Notes: generated by a model not told the origin, from the letters alone. A stretch of DNA of 10,774 nucleotides from Actinomycetes bacterium (GCA_021793335.1 JAJYSW010000103.1:1-10774); one strand, 5' to 3'. Numbered from the stretch's first letter, positions 1-5,645 are shown. Made by a program: numbers and translations.

Positions 1-124
1 TTCGCTCATCAGTGCGATTTGGGGTCGGTCATGGACCTGCGCCTTTCCGCTTCGGTGGCAATCGGGGAGGCGGGCCTGCTCACCGACCCCGACGCGCGGT
101 GTCCGCGAACGGTCCCAGCCGTGT

Positions 125-163
125 GGCTCAACGGTAACGTGCGAGCCCTTTGGGGCCTAGACT
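125..163 (+). promoter_or_regulatory. Putative MerR-gene promoter with dyad (possible autoregulatory operator)
   Basis: A TAGACT hexamer at 158-163 fits the actinobacterial -10 pattern TAnnnT and ends 7 bases before the ATG at 171. There is no Shine-Dalgarno sequence, so the transcript may be leaderless. Upstream lies an imperfect inverted repeat, GGCTC (125-129) and GAGCC (143-147), with a nested ACG/CGT pair at 131-140. MerR proteins usually bind dyads in or near the -35/-10 spacer of their own promoter; this dyad overlaps the expected -35 position. No good -35 hexamer is visible. The assignment is inference. Confidence 0.4.
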
Positions 164-170
164 TCGTCTT

Positions 171-833
171 ATGCGAATCGGGGAGCTGGCGGAGCGGACA
201 GGGGTACCGGCCGCCACGATCAAGTTCTACCTGCGAGAGCGCCTGCTCCCGCCGGGCGTGCACGGCGAGAACAACATCGTCGACTACGGGCCGGTGCACG
301 TCCACCGGCTCATGCTCATCCGTGCGCTCTCGGAGACCGCGGGGCTGTCGGTGTCCCAGATCGGCGGCGTGCTCACCGTCCTGTCGCGACACCCGGACTC
401 GGCGTTCCGGGCTATGGGCGCGACGTTGGCGGTCACTCACCGGGAGCCGAAGTTCTCGCTGGCCAGCGAGGAGTCCGTCGAGCGGGCCGAGCGGACCGTG
501 GAACGGCTGCTCGCCGCATACGACTGGGCCGAGGTCACGCCGCCGATGTACCGTGAGGCGCTCGTGACCGCGCTGGCCGCTTATTTCCGGCTCGGGCACC
601 CCGATCTCGGCGATGTGCTGACGCACTGGGCCGACGCCGCCGCACAGCTCGCGTCGGCGGACATCGAGTCGATCGTCGAGGCGACCCGGGACGGCGACGT
701 CGACGTCGAGCAGGCCGTGGTCACGACGCTTCTGGGCGAGACGGTGATCGGGACGCTGCGGCGCATCGCGCACATCGCCGCCGCCGCACGGTTCCAGGCC
801 GGGGAAGGGTCTTCGGGCACAATGGGGGCGTGA
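171..833 (+). CDS. MerR-family transcriptional regulator
   Basis: This is a DNA-binding regulator of the MerR family, 220 residues from the ATG at 171. The N-terminus (MRIGELAERTGVPAATIKFY) is the canonical MerR winged helix-turn-helix. The wing follows at about residues 22-47, and a conserved hydrophobic helix (HRLMLIRAL) at about 45-53. The rest, about residues 60-205, is Ala/Leu-rich and predicted helical. It shows no Cys pair or other metal-binding motif, so the ligand is unknown. An in-frame TTG at 150 would add seven residues, but the ATG puts the family start at residue 1 and sits 7 bases after a -10-like hexamer. The next gene starts 46 bases downstream on the same strand with no visible terminator, so co-transcription is possible. 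The family call is secure; the regulon and effector cannot be read from the sequence. Confidence 0.9.
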   Translation: MRIGELAERTGVPAATIKFYLRERLLPPGVHGENNIVDYGPVHVHRLMLIRALSETAGLSVSQIGGVLTVLSRHPDSAFRAMGATLAVTHREPKFSLASEESVERAERTVERLLAAYDWAEVTPPMYREALVTALAAYFRLGHPDLGDVLTHWADAAAQLASADIESIVEATRDGDVDVEQAVVTTLLGETVIGTLRRIAHIAAAARFQAGEGSSGTMGA

Positions 834-879
834 GACCCGCCCTTGCCGCGTTCGGCGGCCCGCTCCCGAACGGAACCGT

Positions 880-1695
880 ATGACCGTGCCGGCCCCTCCT
901 CGGTTCGCCCCCGACCCCGACCATCCTTCGCTGCTGCACCTGGTGGCCGACGGGGTCGTCCAGGCCACCGTGGACCTCGACGACCCGGCGTACCTCGACG
1001 CCGAGTACATGCAGCGCATCTCCTATCTCATCGACGAGGCGGCCCCGCCGAAGCGGCCGCTGCGGGTGTTGCATCTGGGCGCGGGCGCGCTCGCCCTGGC
1101 CCGCTATGTCGCCGTGACCCGGCCCGGGTCCTACCAGCAGGCCGTCGAGACCGATGCCGAACTGATCGCGCTCGTGCGCGCCGAGGCGCCGCTGCCGCGC
1201 CGTGTGAAGGTCAAGATCCGCCGTGCCGACGCCCGAGCGGCGCTGGAGGCCGCGCCCGATGCGAGCTACGAGTTCATCGTCACCGACGTCTACGATCAGG
1301 CCCGGGTCCCCGGGCACGTCACGACCGTCGAGTTCCTCGGCCATGCGCGGCGGGTCCTGCGTCCCGGCGGGCACTATGCGGTGAACCTGTGCGACGGCGG
1401 CCGGATGCGGTTCCTCAAGCCCGCGCTGGCCGCGATGGGCGCGGTGTGGGACCACGTCGCGGTCATGGCCGAGTCGGCGGTCCTGCGCGGCCGCCGGTTC
1501 GGCAATGTCGTGGCGGTGGCGGCCGACGTCGAGCTGCCGGTCGATCGGCTGCGCCGCCACTGCGCGGGCGCACCGTTCCCGTGCCGTGTCCTCACCGGGT
1601 CCGAGCTGAGCGAGTATCTCGGCGGCGCGGCTCCCGCGCTCGATGCGACGGCGAGCGGCTCGCCGCCGCCGCCGGTGTCGCTGCGACGTTTCTGA
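880..1695 (+). CDS. Spermidine synthase-like SAM-dependent aminopropyl/methyltransferase-fold protein
   Basis: A 271-residue Rossmann-fold protein of the spermidine/spermine synthase superfamily. The glycine-rich SAM-binding motif (VLHLGAGALALARY) is at about residues 63-76. An acidic residue, Glu90 in AVETD, follows the second strand, where these enzymes bind the substrate ribose. DARAAL at 117-122 and IVTDVYD at 133-139 match the later motifs. A conserved RVLRPGG turn is at about 158-164. The catalytic-loop signature of true spermidine synthases (close to DSTDPxGP) is replaced by DVYDQARVP, so polyamine synthesis is not assured. Many actinobacteria carry such spermidine synthase-like proteins of unproved function. 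The C-terminal 25 residues are Pro/Ser-rich and probably disordered. The start ATG has only a weak purine stretch upstream. It may be co-transcribed with the MerR gene 46 bases upstream, making a polyamine-like or SAM-related ligand thinkable, but that is inference. Confidence 0.8.
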   Translation: MTVPAPPRFAPDPDHPSLLHLVADGVVQATVDLDDPAYLDAEYMQRISYLIDEAAPPKRPLRVLHLGAGALALARYVAVTRPGSYQQAVETDAELIALVRAEAPLPRRVKVKIRRADARAALEAAPDASYEFIVTDVYDQARVPGHVTTVEFLGHARRVLRPGGHYAVNLCDGGRMRFLKPALAAMGAVWDHVAVMAESAVLRGRRFGNVVAVAADVELPVDRLRRHCAGAPFPCRVLTGSELSEYLGGAAPALDATASGSPPPPVSLRRF

Positions 1696-1717
1696 AGCAC
1701 CGCGGCCAGGGCGCTTC

Positions 1718-1757
1718 GGCGATGAAACTGCTGGATAGCGGCCCTATCGCCTCTTTC
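1718..1757 (+). terminator. Possible weak terminator hairpin after the spermidine synthase-like gene
   Basis: GGCGAT (1718-1723) can pair with ATCGCC (1746-1751), enclosing a second short stem GCTG/CGGC. The stretch CTCTTTC follows. It starts 22 bases after the stop codon at 1695. The stem is short with internal loops and the T-run is poor, so this is only a candidate. Confidence 0.3.
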
Positions 1758-1780
1758 GTCACCACTGTCCGTTGCCGCAT

Positions 1781-1796
1781 TGTGGAACATTTCACA
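1781..1796 (+). promoter_or_regulatory. CRP/Crp-like binding site upstream of the c-di-AMP riboswitch
   Basis: TGTGG-AACATT-TCACA matches the cAMP receptor protein consensus TGTGA-N6-TCACA at 9 of the 10 defined positions, with the correct 6-base spacer. Actinobacterial Crp/GlxR proteins use the same consensus. The site lies 88 bases before the first riboswitch stem and 335 bases before the hydrolase start, in non-coding DNA. In Streptomyces the muralytic gene rpfA is known to be controlled by both Crp and a c-di-AMP riboswitch, which supports the reading. I could not place the -10/-35 boxes of the promoter between this site and the aptamer, so activation versus repression is undecided. Confidence 0.6.
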
Positions 1797-1883
1797 GGGG
1801 GGTCGGCGGCGGCGGCGCACTCGGCCGACGTCGTCCCCGTTCCGGACGGGATGTCAAGGACTCCCCCCGGGGCCCTCCTGTCT

Positions 1884-2111
1884 GGACCGCCGAACCACAT
1901 GCGCGCGAATGGAACCCGTTCTTCCCGATCTTGTTCTCCGTGCCATGTGGACCGGGGATTCACCGCGTCCCGAAGAGGCGCTGCGAAGTCGGGGGCATGA
2001 TGTCATTCCTCTTCCTTCGACGCACGGGGGCGAATCCCGCCCAAGGCTCACGTCAGGGCGGGTAGGGTCCACTTCCCAGCCCGAATCCGACAGCTAACCC
2101 AGTAGGCGGCC
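1884..2111 (+). ncRNA. Cyclic-di-AMP riboswitch (ydaO/yuaA family) in the leader of the NlpC/P60 gene
   Basis: The conserved blocks of the ydaO aptamer occur in order. GCCGAACC at the 5' end (1889-1896) sits directly after the first strand of P1. GGGGATTCACCG is at about 1955-1966. GGGGGCGAATCC (2026-2037) leads into a 7-bp stem CCCGCCC/GGGCGGG (2036-2042 with 2056-2062), followed by TAGGG. The hallmark block GCCCGAATCCGACAGCTAAC is at 2079-2098. P1 closes by pairing 1887-1891 (CCGCC) with 2105-2109 (GGCGG). A variable arm between the first two G-rich blocks can form a long imperfect hairpin. The TTG start follows only 20 bases after P1, with no hairpin/T-run terminator between them. The switch therefore probably acts on translation or RNA stability rather than by intrinsic termination. 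In this family ligand binding usually turns expression off. The aptamer call rests on direct motif match; the mode is inferred. Confidence 0.93.
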
Positions 2112-2130
2112 GAGGAAGAAAGGGCAGACA

Positions 2131-3111
2131 TTGCCGCGATCGTGCTCTGTAACCGAACAAACTTCGCGGTCCGGCGCCACCGTGCGCCGCACCACCGCGC
2201 TCGTCGGCGCCGCCGCGGTCGCGGTCGGGGCCGCGACCGTCTTCGCGGCCTCGCCGACCGAAGCGGACGAGATCGTTCTCGAACAGGCGAGCTCAGCGGA
2301 GATCGAGGACCACCTCGCCGAGCTGGAGAGCGAGCGCGGCGACACGGCCGACCGGCTCGCGACCCTCGAACGACGGCTGGTCTCCGCGCAGACCGTCGTC
2401 GAGGAGGCCACCGCCGACTACGGTACCGCCGACGCACAGCTCGACCGAGTGACGCTCGTCGTCAAGGCCGCCGAGGACGATCTCGGGGCGAAGATGACCT
2501 CGCTCATCGGTTTCGCCAGGGAGCAGTCCGAATCCTTCGAAGAGGCCCAGGCCGCGGCCCAGGAGGCCGAGACGCTCCAGATCGAGATCGGTGTCGCCCA
2601 GAAGACCGTCGCCGGCCTCGATGAGCGGATCGAACGGGCCGAGGACGCCGCGGCGGCCGCCGCGGAAGCCGCCGCCGAAGCGGCCGCCGCGGCCTCGTCC
2701 GGTTCAGAGGGCGCTCCGGGCGCTTCGCCCGGCGCTTCGAGCGGGTCCTCCACGCCGAGCTACAGCTCCGACGCTGCGACCGCCGCCGTCGAGTTCGCCC
2801 GCGAGCAGCTCGGCGATCCCTATGTCTTCGGCGCGGCGGGCCCCGACGCATGGGACTGCTCGGGCCTGATCCAGGGCGCCTATGCGGTCTCAGGGGTCAC
2901 GGTCACGCATTCGACGAACGCGATCTGGTCGGAGACCGCCGCGATCGGCCGCGAGGACCTGCGCCCCGGCGACCTGGTGTTCTACCACGGGGTCGGCCAC
3001 GTGGCCATCTATATCGGGGGCGGTCAGGTCATCCACGCCCCGCACACCGGCGACGTCGTGAAGATCTCCGATATCGACATGGCCGGCGTCGACGGCTACC
3101 GGCGTGTCTGA
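2131..3111 (+). CDS. Secreted coiled-coil NlpC/P60 peptidoglycan hydrolase
   Basis: A 326-residue predicted exported cell-wall endopeptidase. Basic residues near 18-20 precede a hydrophobic Ala/Val signal sequence (about 21-41), with likely cleavage around 38-45. Residues 46-172 are Glu/Ala/Leu-rich with heptad character, a coiled coil as in RipA/RipC and other NlpC/P60 wall hydrolases. A low-complexity Ala/Glu then Gly/Ser/Pro linker covers about 173-212. The C-terminal NlpC/P60 domain (about 214-326) carries the catalytic triad: Cys243 in WDCSGL, His290 in GHVAIYIG and His302 in IHAPH. Such enzymes usually cut the D-Glu to diamino-acid bond of stem peptides. The TTG start is preceded by AAAGGG six bases upstream. 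An in-frame GTG at 2182 is an alternative, but it would leave only a short n-region. Regulation is by the leader: a c-di-AMP riboswitch ends 20 bases upstream, with a CRP-like site further up. The physiological role (growth, division or resuscitation) is not determined. Confidence 0.92.
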   Translation: MPRSCSVTEQTSRSGATVRRTTALVGAAAVAVGAATVFAASPTEADEIVLEQASSAEIEDHLAELESERGDTADRLATLERRLVSAQTVVEEATADYGTADAQLDRVTLVVKAAEDDLGAKMTSLIGFAREQSESFEEAQAAAQEAETLQIEIGVAQKTVAGLDERIERAEDAAAAAAEAAAEAAAAASSGSEGAPGASPGASSGSSTPSYSSDAATAAVEFAREQLGDPYVFGAAGPDAWDCSGLIQGAYAVSGVTVTHSTNAIWSETAAIGREDLRPGDLVFYHGVGHVAIYIGGGQVIHAPHTGDVVKISDIDMAGVDGYRRV

Positions 3112-3131
3112 TCGCACCGGCGCACGAACGC

Positions 3132-3170
3132 GGACGGCGGGCCGGGGCTTTCGCCCCCGGCCCGCCGTCC
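3132..3170. terminator. Bidirectional terminator-like hairpin between convergent genes
   Basis: A perfect 16-bp inverted repeat, 3132-3147 with 3155-3170, and a 7-base loop (CTTTCGC) begins 21 bases after the hydrolase stop and ends 26 bases before the sigma-factor stop. The stem is almost all G/C. There is no T-run on either side, which is common for actinobacterial terminators. It can serve both convergent genes. Confidence 0.8.
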
Positions 3171-3195
3171 GGTGTCGTCCTCATCGTTCAATCGG

Positions 3196-4146
3196 TCAAG
3201 CGGCCTCCGCCATGACCTGGTCATTCGCCAGTTCCTTCAGGCGCGCCAGCGCCTGAATCTCCAGCTGCCGGATGCGTTCGCGCGACAGGTGGAACCGGTG
3301 GGCGACCTCGGTCAGCGAGTGCTCGCGGCCGTCTTCGAGCCCGTAACGGGCCTTGACGATGCCCGCCGAGCGCTCGTCGAGGTGGTTGAGCATCATCTCG
3401 ATGCGCTGGCGTTCCATCCCGGCGAGCACGACGTCCTCGGGACTGGGCTCGTCGGAGTCGGCGACCAGATCGCCGAGGTTGGTATCGCCGTCGTCGCCGA
3501 TCGGCGTGTCGAGCGAAACCGTGTCCTGGCTCCATCGGATGAGCTCGTTGACCCGTTCGACGGTGACGCCGAGTGCCTTCGCGACCTGCTCGGGCTCGGG
3601 GTCCCCGCCCAGCTCACGGGTGAGCTGGCGCGTGACGTTGCGCATCCGGTTGACGTCCTCGACGAGATGGACCGGCAGGCGGACCGTCCGCTCCTGCTGT
3701 GCGATCGCGCGGCTGATGGCTTGACGGATCCACCAGGTCGCGTAAGTCGAGAACTTGAATCCGCGCTGGTAGTCGAATTTCTCGACGGCGCGGACCAGGC
3801 CCGTGTTGCCCTCCTGGATCAGGTCCAGCATGGGCATCCCGGAACGGACGTAGCGGCGGGCGATCGACACGACCAGGCGCAGGTTCGCCTTGATGAACTG
3901 CTCCTTGGCGCGTGCGCCGTCCTCCACCAGGCGCTTCAGATCCTTCTCACTCGCTCCCGAAAAGGTTTCGTCTTCGCTGAGCAGGTGCTTGGCGTACAGG
4001 CCGGCTTCGACGGCCTTGGCCAGATCGACCTCTGCGGCCGCGTCCAACAGCGGCGTCTTCGAGATCTCGTGCAGGTACACACCTACCAGATCTCGCTCCT
4101 CAGCGACCTCTTCGGTGGTGAGGGTGGGTGTATTCGTAGTCTCCAC
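3196..4146 (-). CDS. sigB: Primary-like sigma-70 factor (group 1/2, SigB/HrdB-like)
   Basis: An RNA polymerase sigma-70 factor, 316 residues from the GTG at 4146, close to the length of mycobacterial SigB. Region 1.2 begins at DLVGVYLHEISKTPLL. Region 2 contains ANLRLVVSIARRY, LDLIQEGNTGL and FDYQRGFKFSTYATWWIRQA, the core-binding and -10-melting segments. Region 3 starts at RTVRLPVHLVEDVNRM. Region 4.2 holds the -35-binding helix-turn-helix, SLTEVAHRFHLSRERIRQLE. There is no long acidic or Lys-rich N-terminal extension like that of the main HrdB/SigA, so it is more likely a non-essential group 2 factor; the symbol is by resemblance. The open frame continues to 4302, but GGAGG (4162-4158) supports a start at GTG 4146 or TTG 4152. 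A candidate ECF promoter at 4206-4233 also lies inside the longer frame, arguing against it. It is divergent from orn and convergent with the hydrolase gene. Confidence 0.93.
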   Translation of the reverse strand: METTNTPTLTTEEVAEERDLVGVYLHEISKTPLLDAAAEVDLAKAVEAGLYAKHLLSEDETFSGASEKDLKRLVEDGARAKEQFIKANLRLVVSIARRYVRSGMPMLDLIQEGNTGLVRAVEKFDYQRGFKFSTYATWWIRQAISRAIAQQERTVRLPVHLVEDVNRMRNVTRQLTRELGGDPEPEQVAKALGVTVERVNELIRWSQDTVSLDTPIGDDGDTNLGDLVADSDEPSPEDVVLAGMERQRIEMMLNHLDERSAGIVKARYGLEDGREHSLTEVAHRFHLSRERIRQLEIQALARLKELANDQVMAEAA

Positions 4147-4179
4147 GCTCAAGGTCTCCTCCAGCTTCCTCGTCCCCCG

Positions 4180-4197
4180 ACACCGCGTGAGCGGTGT
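4180..4197 (-). promoter_or_regulatory. Hairpin in the sigma-factor mRNA leader
   Basis: ACACCGC and GCGGTGT form a perfect 7-bp stem with a 4-base loop. If transcription starts near 4199, as the upstream promoter candidate predicts, this hairpin lies at the extreme 5' end of the mRNA. It is 17 bases from the GGAGG ribosome site. A 5' hairpin can protect mRNA from decay; a regulatory role is not shown. Confidence 0.4.
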
Positions 4198-4205
4198 ACC
4201 AGTTA

Positions 4206-4233
4206 CAACGACCGCTTCGTTGCGTGGAATTCC
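4206..4233 (-). promoter_or_regulatory. Candidate SigR/SigH-type ECF promoter of the sigma-factor gene
   Basis: On the minus strand, GGAAT (4233-4229) and GTTG (4209-4206) are separated by 19 bases. This matches the GGAA(T/C)-N18/19-GTT pattern of promoters read by SigR/SigH (thiol or heat stress) and close to SigE. The expected start site, about 4199, gives a leader of about 50 bases ending in the GGAGG site. In mycobacteria sigB is a known SigH/SigE target and Streptomyces hrdB has a SigR promoter, so the context fits. GGAAT is part of an EcoRI-like palindrome and may be a chance match. Confidence 0.5.
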
Positions 4234-4766
4234 GTGTCCAAGTGTTCGATACACCACGGTTACAAAACCGATGCCCGGCGGAGTCCTGAGCGAGACCGCC
4301 ACACCGACCGCGGTGAACTGGCCTTTCCCAGAAGACCTCGTTCACGGCTCCCATACCCGAGACGGGGGTTCGGACCGTTCATGATGCATGTGAGACGCGG
4401 ATCACTGCTCCTCAGGTGAGGTCATATTGCGCTTGGTCCTGGTCACGGTATTGCCCGGCCTGCCCCATCGCAAACCTTCTATCTCTAGGGGTACACGCGC
4501 GGTACCTGGAAATTGTCGAGAGATAATCCCAATGCGGCGCCTATCACTGCGATGCCGACCGCACGGCGGCGACGCTCTGATGCCTGCACCATAGCGGACC
4601 GTAGCAGTGACGGACAACACCTTTTCAGGTCGATGACGGTCGACTTTTCGGCACTTTGCGTTCTCAACCCGTCGCAGAGAGTGCCCATTCGGAAGGCAGG
4701 GCAAGCCGCCCACTCGGGCGGAGGGACCCCGCTTCGGCGAAGATCACGTTTCAGGTCGGTTGCGCG
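4234..4766. other. Long divergent intergenic region between the sigma factor and orn
   Basis: About 630 bases separate the sigma-factor start (4146) from the orn start (4780), unusually roomy for this compact genome. This entry covers the part outside the assigned promoters. Composition is less GC-rich than the neighbours. I see no convincing long coding frame, tRNA, known riboswitch or terminator. The only candidate inside is an 18-codon open frame with a ribosome site at 4412-4468 (minus strand), listed separately. The large frames that run into it from the sigma gene and from orn are extensions of those genes' frames without start support. Confidence 0.5.
4412..4468 (-). CDS. Candidate 18-residue small ORF upstream of the sigma-factor gene
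   Basis: ATG at 4468 opens an 18-codon frame ending in TGA at 4412, translating to MGQAGQYRDQDQAQYDLT. A good ribosome site, AGAAGG (4480-4475), sits six bases before the ATG. The peptide is hydrophilic and Gln/Asp-rich, with no membrane or secretion signal. It lies about 265 bases upstream of the sigma-factor start on the same strand, so it could be a leader peptide if a longer transcript exists, or a free small protein. There is no homology support, and a chance frame of this length is quite possible. Confidence 0.15.
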   Translation of the reverse strand: MGQAGQYRDQDQAQYDLT

Positions 4767-4772
4767 TAGAGT
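4767..4772 (+). promoter_or_regulatory. Putative -10 element of orn (leaderless transcript)
   Basis: TAGAGT at 4767-4772 ends 7 bases before the GTG start of orn at 4780, the distance expected if the first transcribed base is the start codon. No Shine-Dalgarno sequence precedes the GTG. The same arrangement (TAGACT, 7 bases, ATG) is seen for the MerR gene in this window. The -35 region is poorly conserved. Confidence 0.45.
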
Positions 4773-4779
4773 GGGCCGG

Positions 4780-5388
4780 GTGACTGGAGAACGCCTAGTG
4801 TGGGTCGACTGCGAAATGACCGGCCTCGACCCGGAGACCGAAGCCCTCATCGAGATCGCCGCACTCGTCACCGAGCCGGACCTCACTCCTCTCGACGGCG
4901 GTCTCGACATCGTCATCGGCTGCGAGCCGGCCCTGCTCGACGGCATGGGACCCGTCGTCACCGATATGCACGCCAGGTCCGGACTCACCGAAGAGGTCAG
5001 GGCCTCGCGGACGACACTGGAACAAGCCGAGGACGCGGTACTGGAATACGTCAAGCAGCACGTGCCCGAGGCTCGTACCGCGCCGCTGTGCGGGAACTCG
5101 ATCGCGACCGACCGGACGTTCATCGCCAAGTACATGCCACGACTGGACGACCACCTGCACTACCGGATGATCGATGTCTCCTCGATCAAAGAGCTGGCCC
5201 GGCGATGGTACCCGCGCGTGTACTACAACCAGCCCCCGAAGGGCCTCGCGCACCGGGCACTGGCCGACATCAAGGAGAGCATCGGGGAGCTGGAGTACTA
5301 CCGCAGGACGGTCTTCGTGCCACTGCCCGGCCCGTCCTCGGACGAGGCGAAACAGGCGGCAGCCGACATCGCCGCCGCCGAGCGGTGA
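4780..5388 (+). CDS. orn: Oligoribonuclease
   Basis: A DEDDh 3'-5' exoribonuclease that degrades 2-5 nt RNA fragments, including pGpG and similar dinucleotides, to mononucleotides in the cytoplasm at the end of mRNA decay. The product is 202 residues, normal for the family. Exo motif I is VWVDCEMTGLD, with Asp10 and Glu12. Asp111 is in the second motif (CGNSIATDRTFI). His158 and Asp163 are in AHRALADIKESI. All catalytic residues are present, at almost the same numbering as in E. coli Orn. The open frame extends upstream to 4513, but conservation starts at residue 6 or so (LVWVD), which supports the GTG at 4780; a GTG at 4771 is a weaker alternative. tRNA-His follows 131 bases downstream with its own promoter, an arrangement common in actinobacteria. 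Confidence 0.96.
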   Translation: MTGERLVWVDCEMTGLDPETEALIEIAALVTEPDLTPLDGGLDIVIGCEPALLDGMGPVVTDMHARSGLTEEVRASRTTLEQAEDAVLEYVKQHVPEARTAPLCGNSIATDRTFIAKYMPRLDDHLHYRMIDVSSIKELARRWYPRVYYNQPPKGLAHRALADIKESIGELEYYRRTVFVPLPGPSSDEAKQAAADIAAAER

Positions 5389-5450
5389 GCACGCCCGCGA
5401 AGGACGCCGCCCACGCGACCCCGCGCTGAGACGCCGAACACCCGACCCGG

Positions 5451-5481
5451 TTGACGGAATGGACCGAGGACTGGCTATGAT
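5451..5481 (+). promoter_or_regulatory. Consensus sigma-70 promoter of tRNA-His
   Basis: TTGACG (5451-5456) and TATGAT (5476-5481) are near-perfect -35 and -10 hexamers with a 19-base spacer, slightly longer than the ideal 17-18. Transcription would start near 5488, about 32 bases before the tRNA. It is the strongest housekeeping promoter visible in the window, as expected for a stable RNA gene. Confidence 0.75.
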
Positions 5482-5487
5482 TGTCGA

Positions 5488-5514
5488 CGGTTACAGGGAT
5501 TCCCTGATGAACCG
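5488..5514 (+). other. Hairpin filling the 5' leader of pre-tRNA-His
   Basis: CGGTT (5488-5492) pairs with AACCG (5510-5514), and AGGG (5495-5498) pairs with CCCT (5502-5505) inside it. The structure covers almost the whole predicted leader between the start site and the tRNA, stopping 5-6 bases short of the RNase P cleavage site. It may influence 5' processing; function is inferred only from position. Confidence 0.4.
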
Positions 5515-5520
5515 ACAATG

Positions 5521-5593
5521 GTGGTCGTAGCTCAGTTGGTAGAGCGCTTGGTTGTGGTCCAGGAGGTCGCGGGTTCAAGCCCCGTCGATCACC
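5521..5593 (+). tRNA. tRNA-His (anticodon GTG)
   Basis: The full cloverleaf folds. The acceptor stem is 5521-5527 with 5586-5592 (one G-U pair). The D stem is GCTC/GAGC (5530-5533, 5542-5545). The anticodon stem is 5547-5551 with 5559-5563, enclosing loop TTGTGGT with anticodon GTG at 5554-5556. The variable loop is 5564-5568. The T stem is 5569-5573 with 5581-5585, with loop TTCAAGC. The base before position 1 is G (5520) and the discriminator is C (5593), giving the G-1:C73 pair that is the identity element for histidyl-tRNA synthetase. The 3' CCA is not encoded (CCG follows), so it is added after transcription. Confidence 0.97.
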
Positions 5594-5601
5594 CCGAATG
5601 A

Positions 5602-5640
5602 GGAAAGTCCCGCAGTCGCCTGCGGGACTTTCCGCTTTTC
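5602..5640. terminator. Strong intrinsic terminator after tRNA-His
   Basis: A perfect 14-bp inverted repeat, 5602-5615 with 5620-5633, has a TCGC tetraloop and is followed by GCTTTTC. It starts nine bases after the tRNA. It also ends six bases before the stop codon of the convergent DUF1707 gene, so it can act in both directions; the minus-strand side has a T-stretch within the stem. Confidence 0.88.
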
Positions 5641-5645
5641 ATGGC

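Noticed and set aside
9..1019. 336-codon open frame on the minus strand opposite the MerR and SAM-binding genes
   Set aside because: Arg/His/Gly-rich translation with no domain; it is the antisense shadow of two genes that clearly match known families.
2182..2260. Twin-arginine (Tat) signal in the hydrolase (VRRTTALVG)
   Set aside because: Two arginines occur, but the flanking residues do not fit the S/T-R-R-x-F-L-K pattern; a Sec signal is the simpler reading.
2640..2760. GCC/GCG-rich stretch as a DNA repeat element
   Set aside because: It is the Ala/Glu and Gly/Ser/Pro linker of the hydrolase in frame; low complexity at the protein level explains it.
4147..4302. 52-residue N-terminal extension of the sigma factor
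   Set aside because: The extension does not resemble sigma region 1.1, contains the candidate promoter and leader hairpin, and the GGAGG site points to 4146 or 4152.
4389..4406. TGTGA...TCACT as a second CRP site
   Set aside because: The spacer is 8 bases instead of 6 and one half-site is imperfect, so it does not fit the Crp consensus.
3172..4419. 415-codon open frame on the plus strand across the sigma-factor gene
   Set aside because: Antisense shadow of a conserved sigma-70 gene; no ribosome site and no recognisable domain.
5521..5593. tRNA-His as an integration site for a mobile element
   Set aside because: No integrase gene and no repeated copy of the tRNA 3' end in the window; a terminator and ordinary genes follow.
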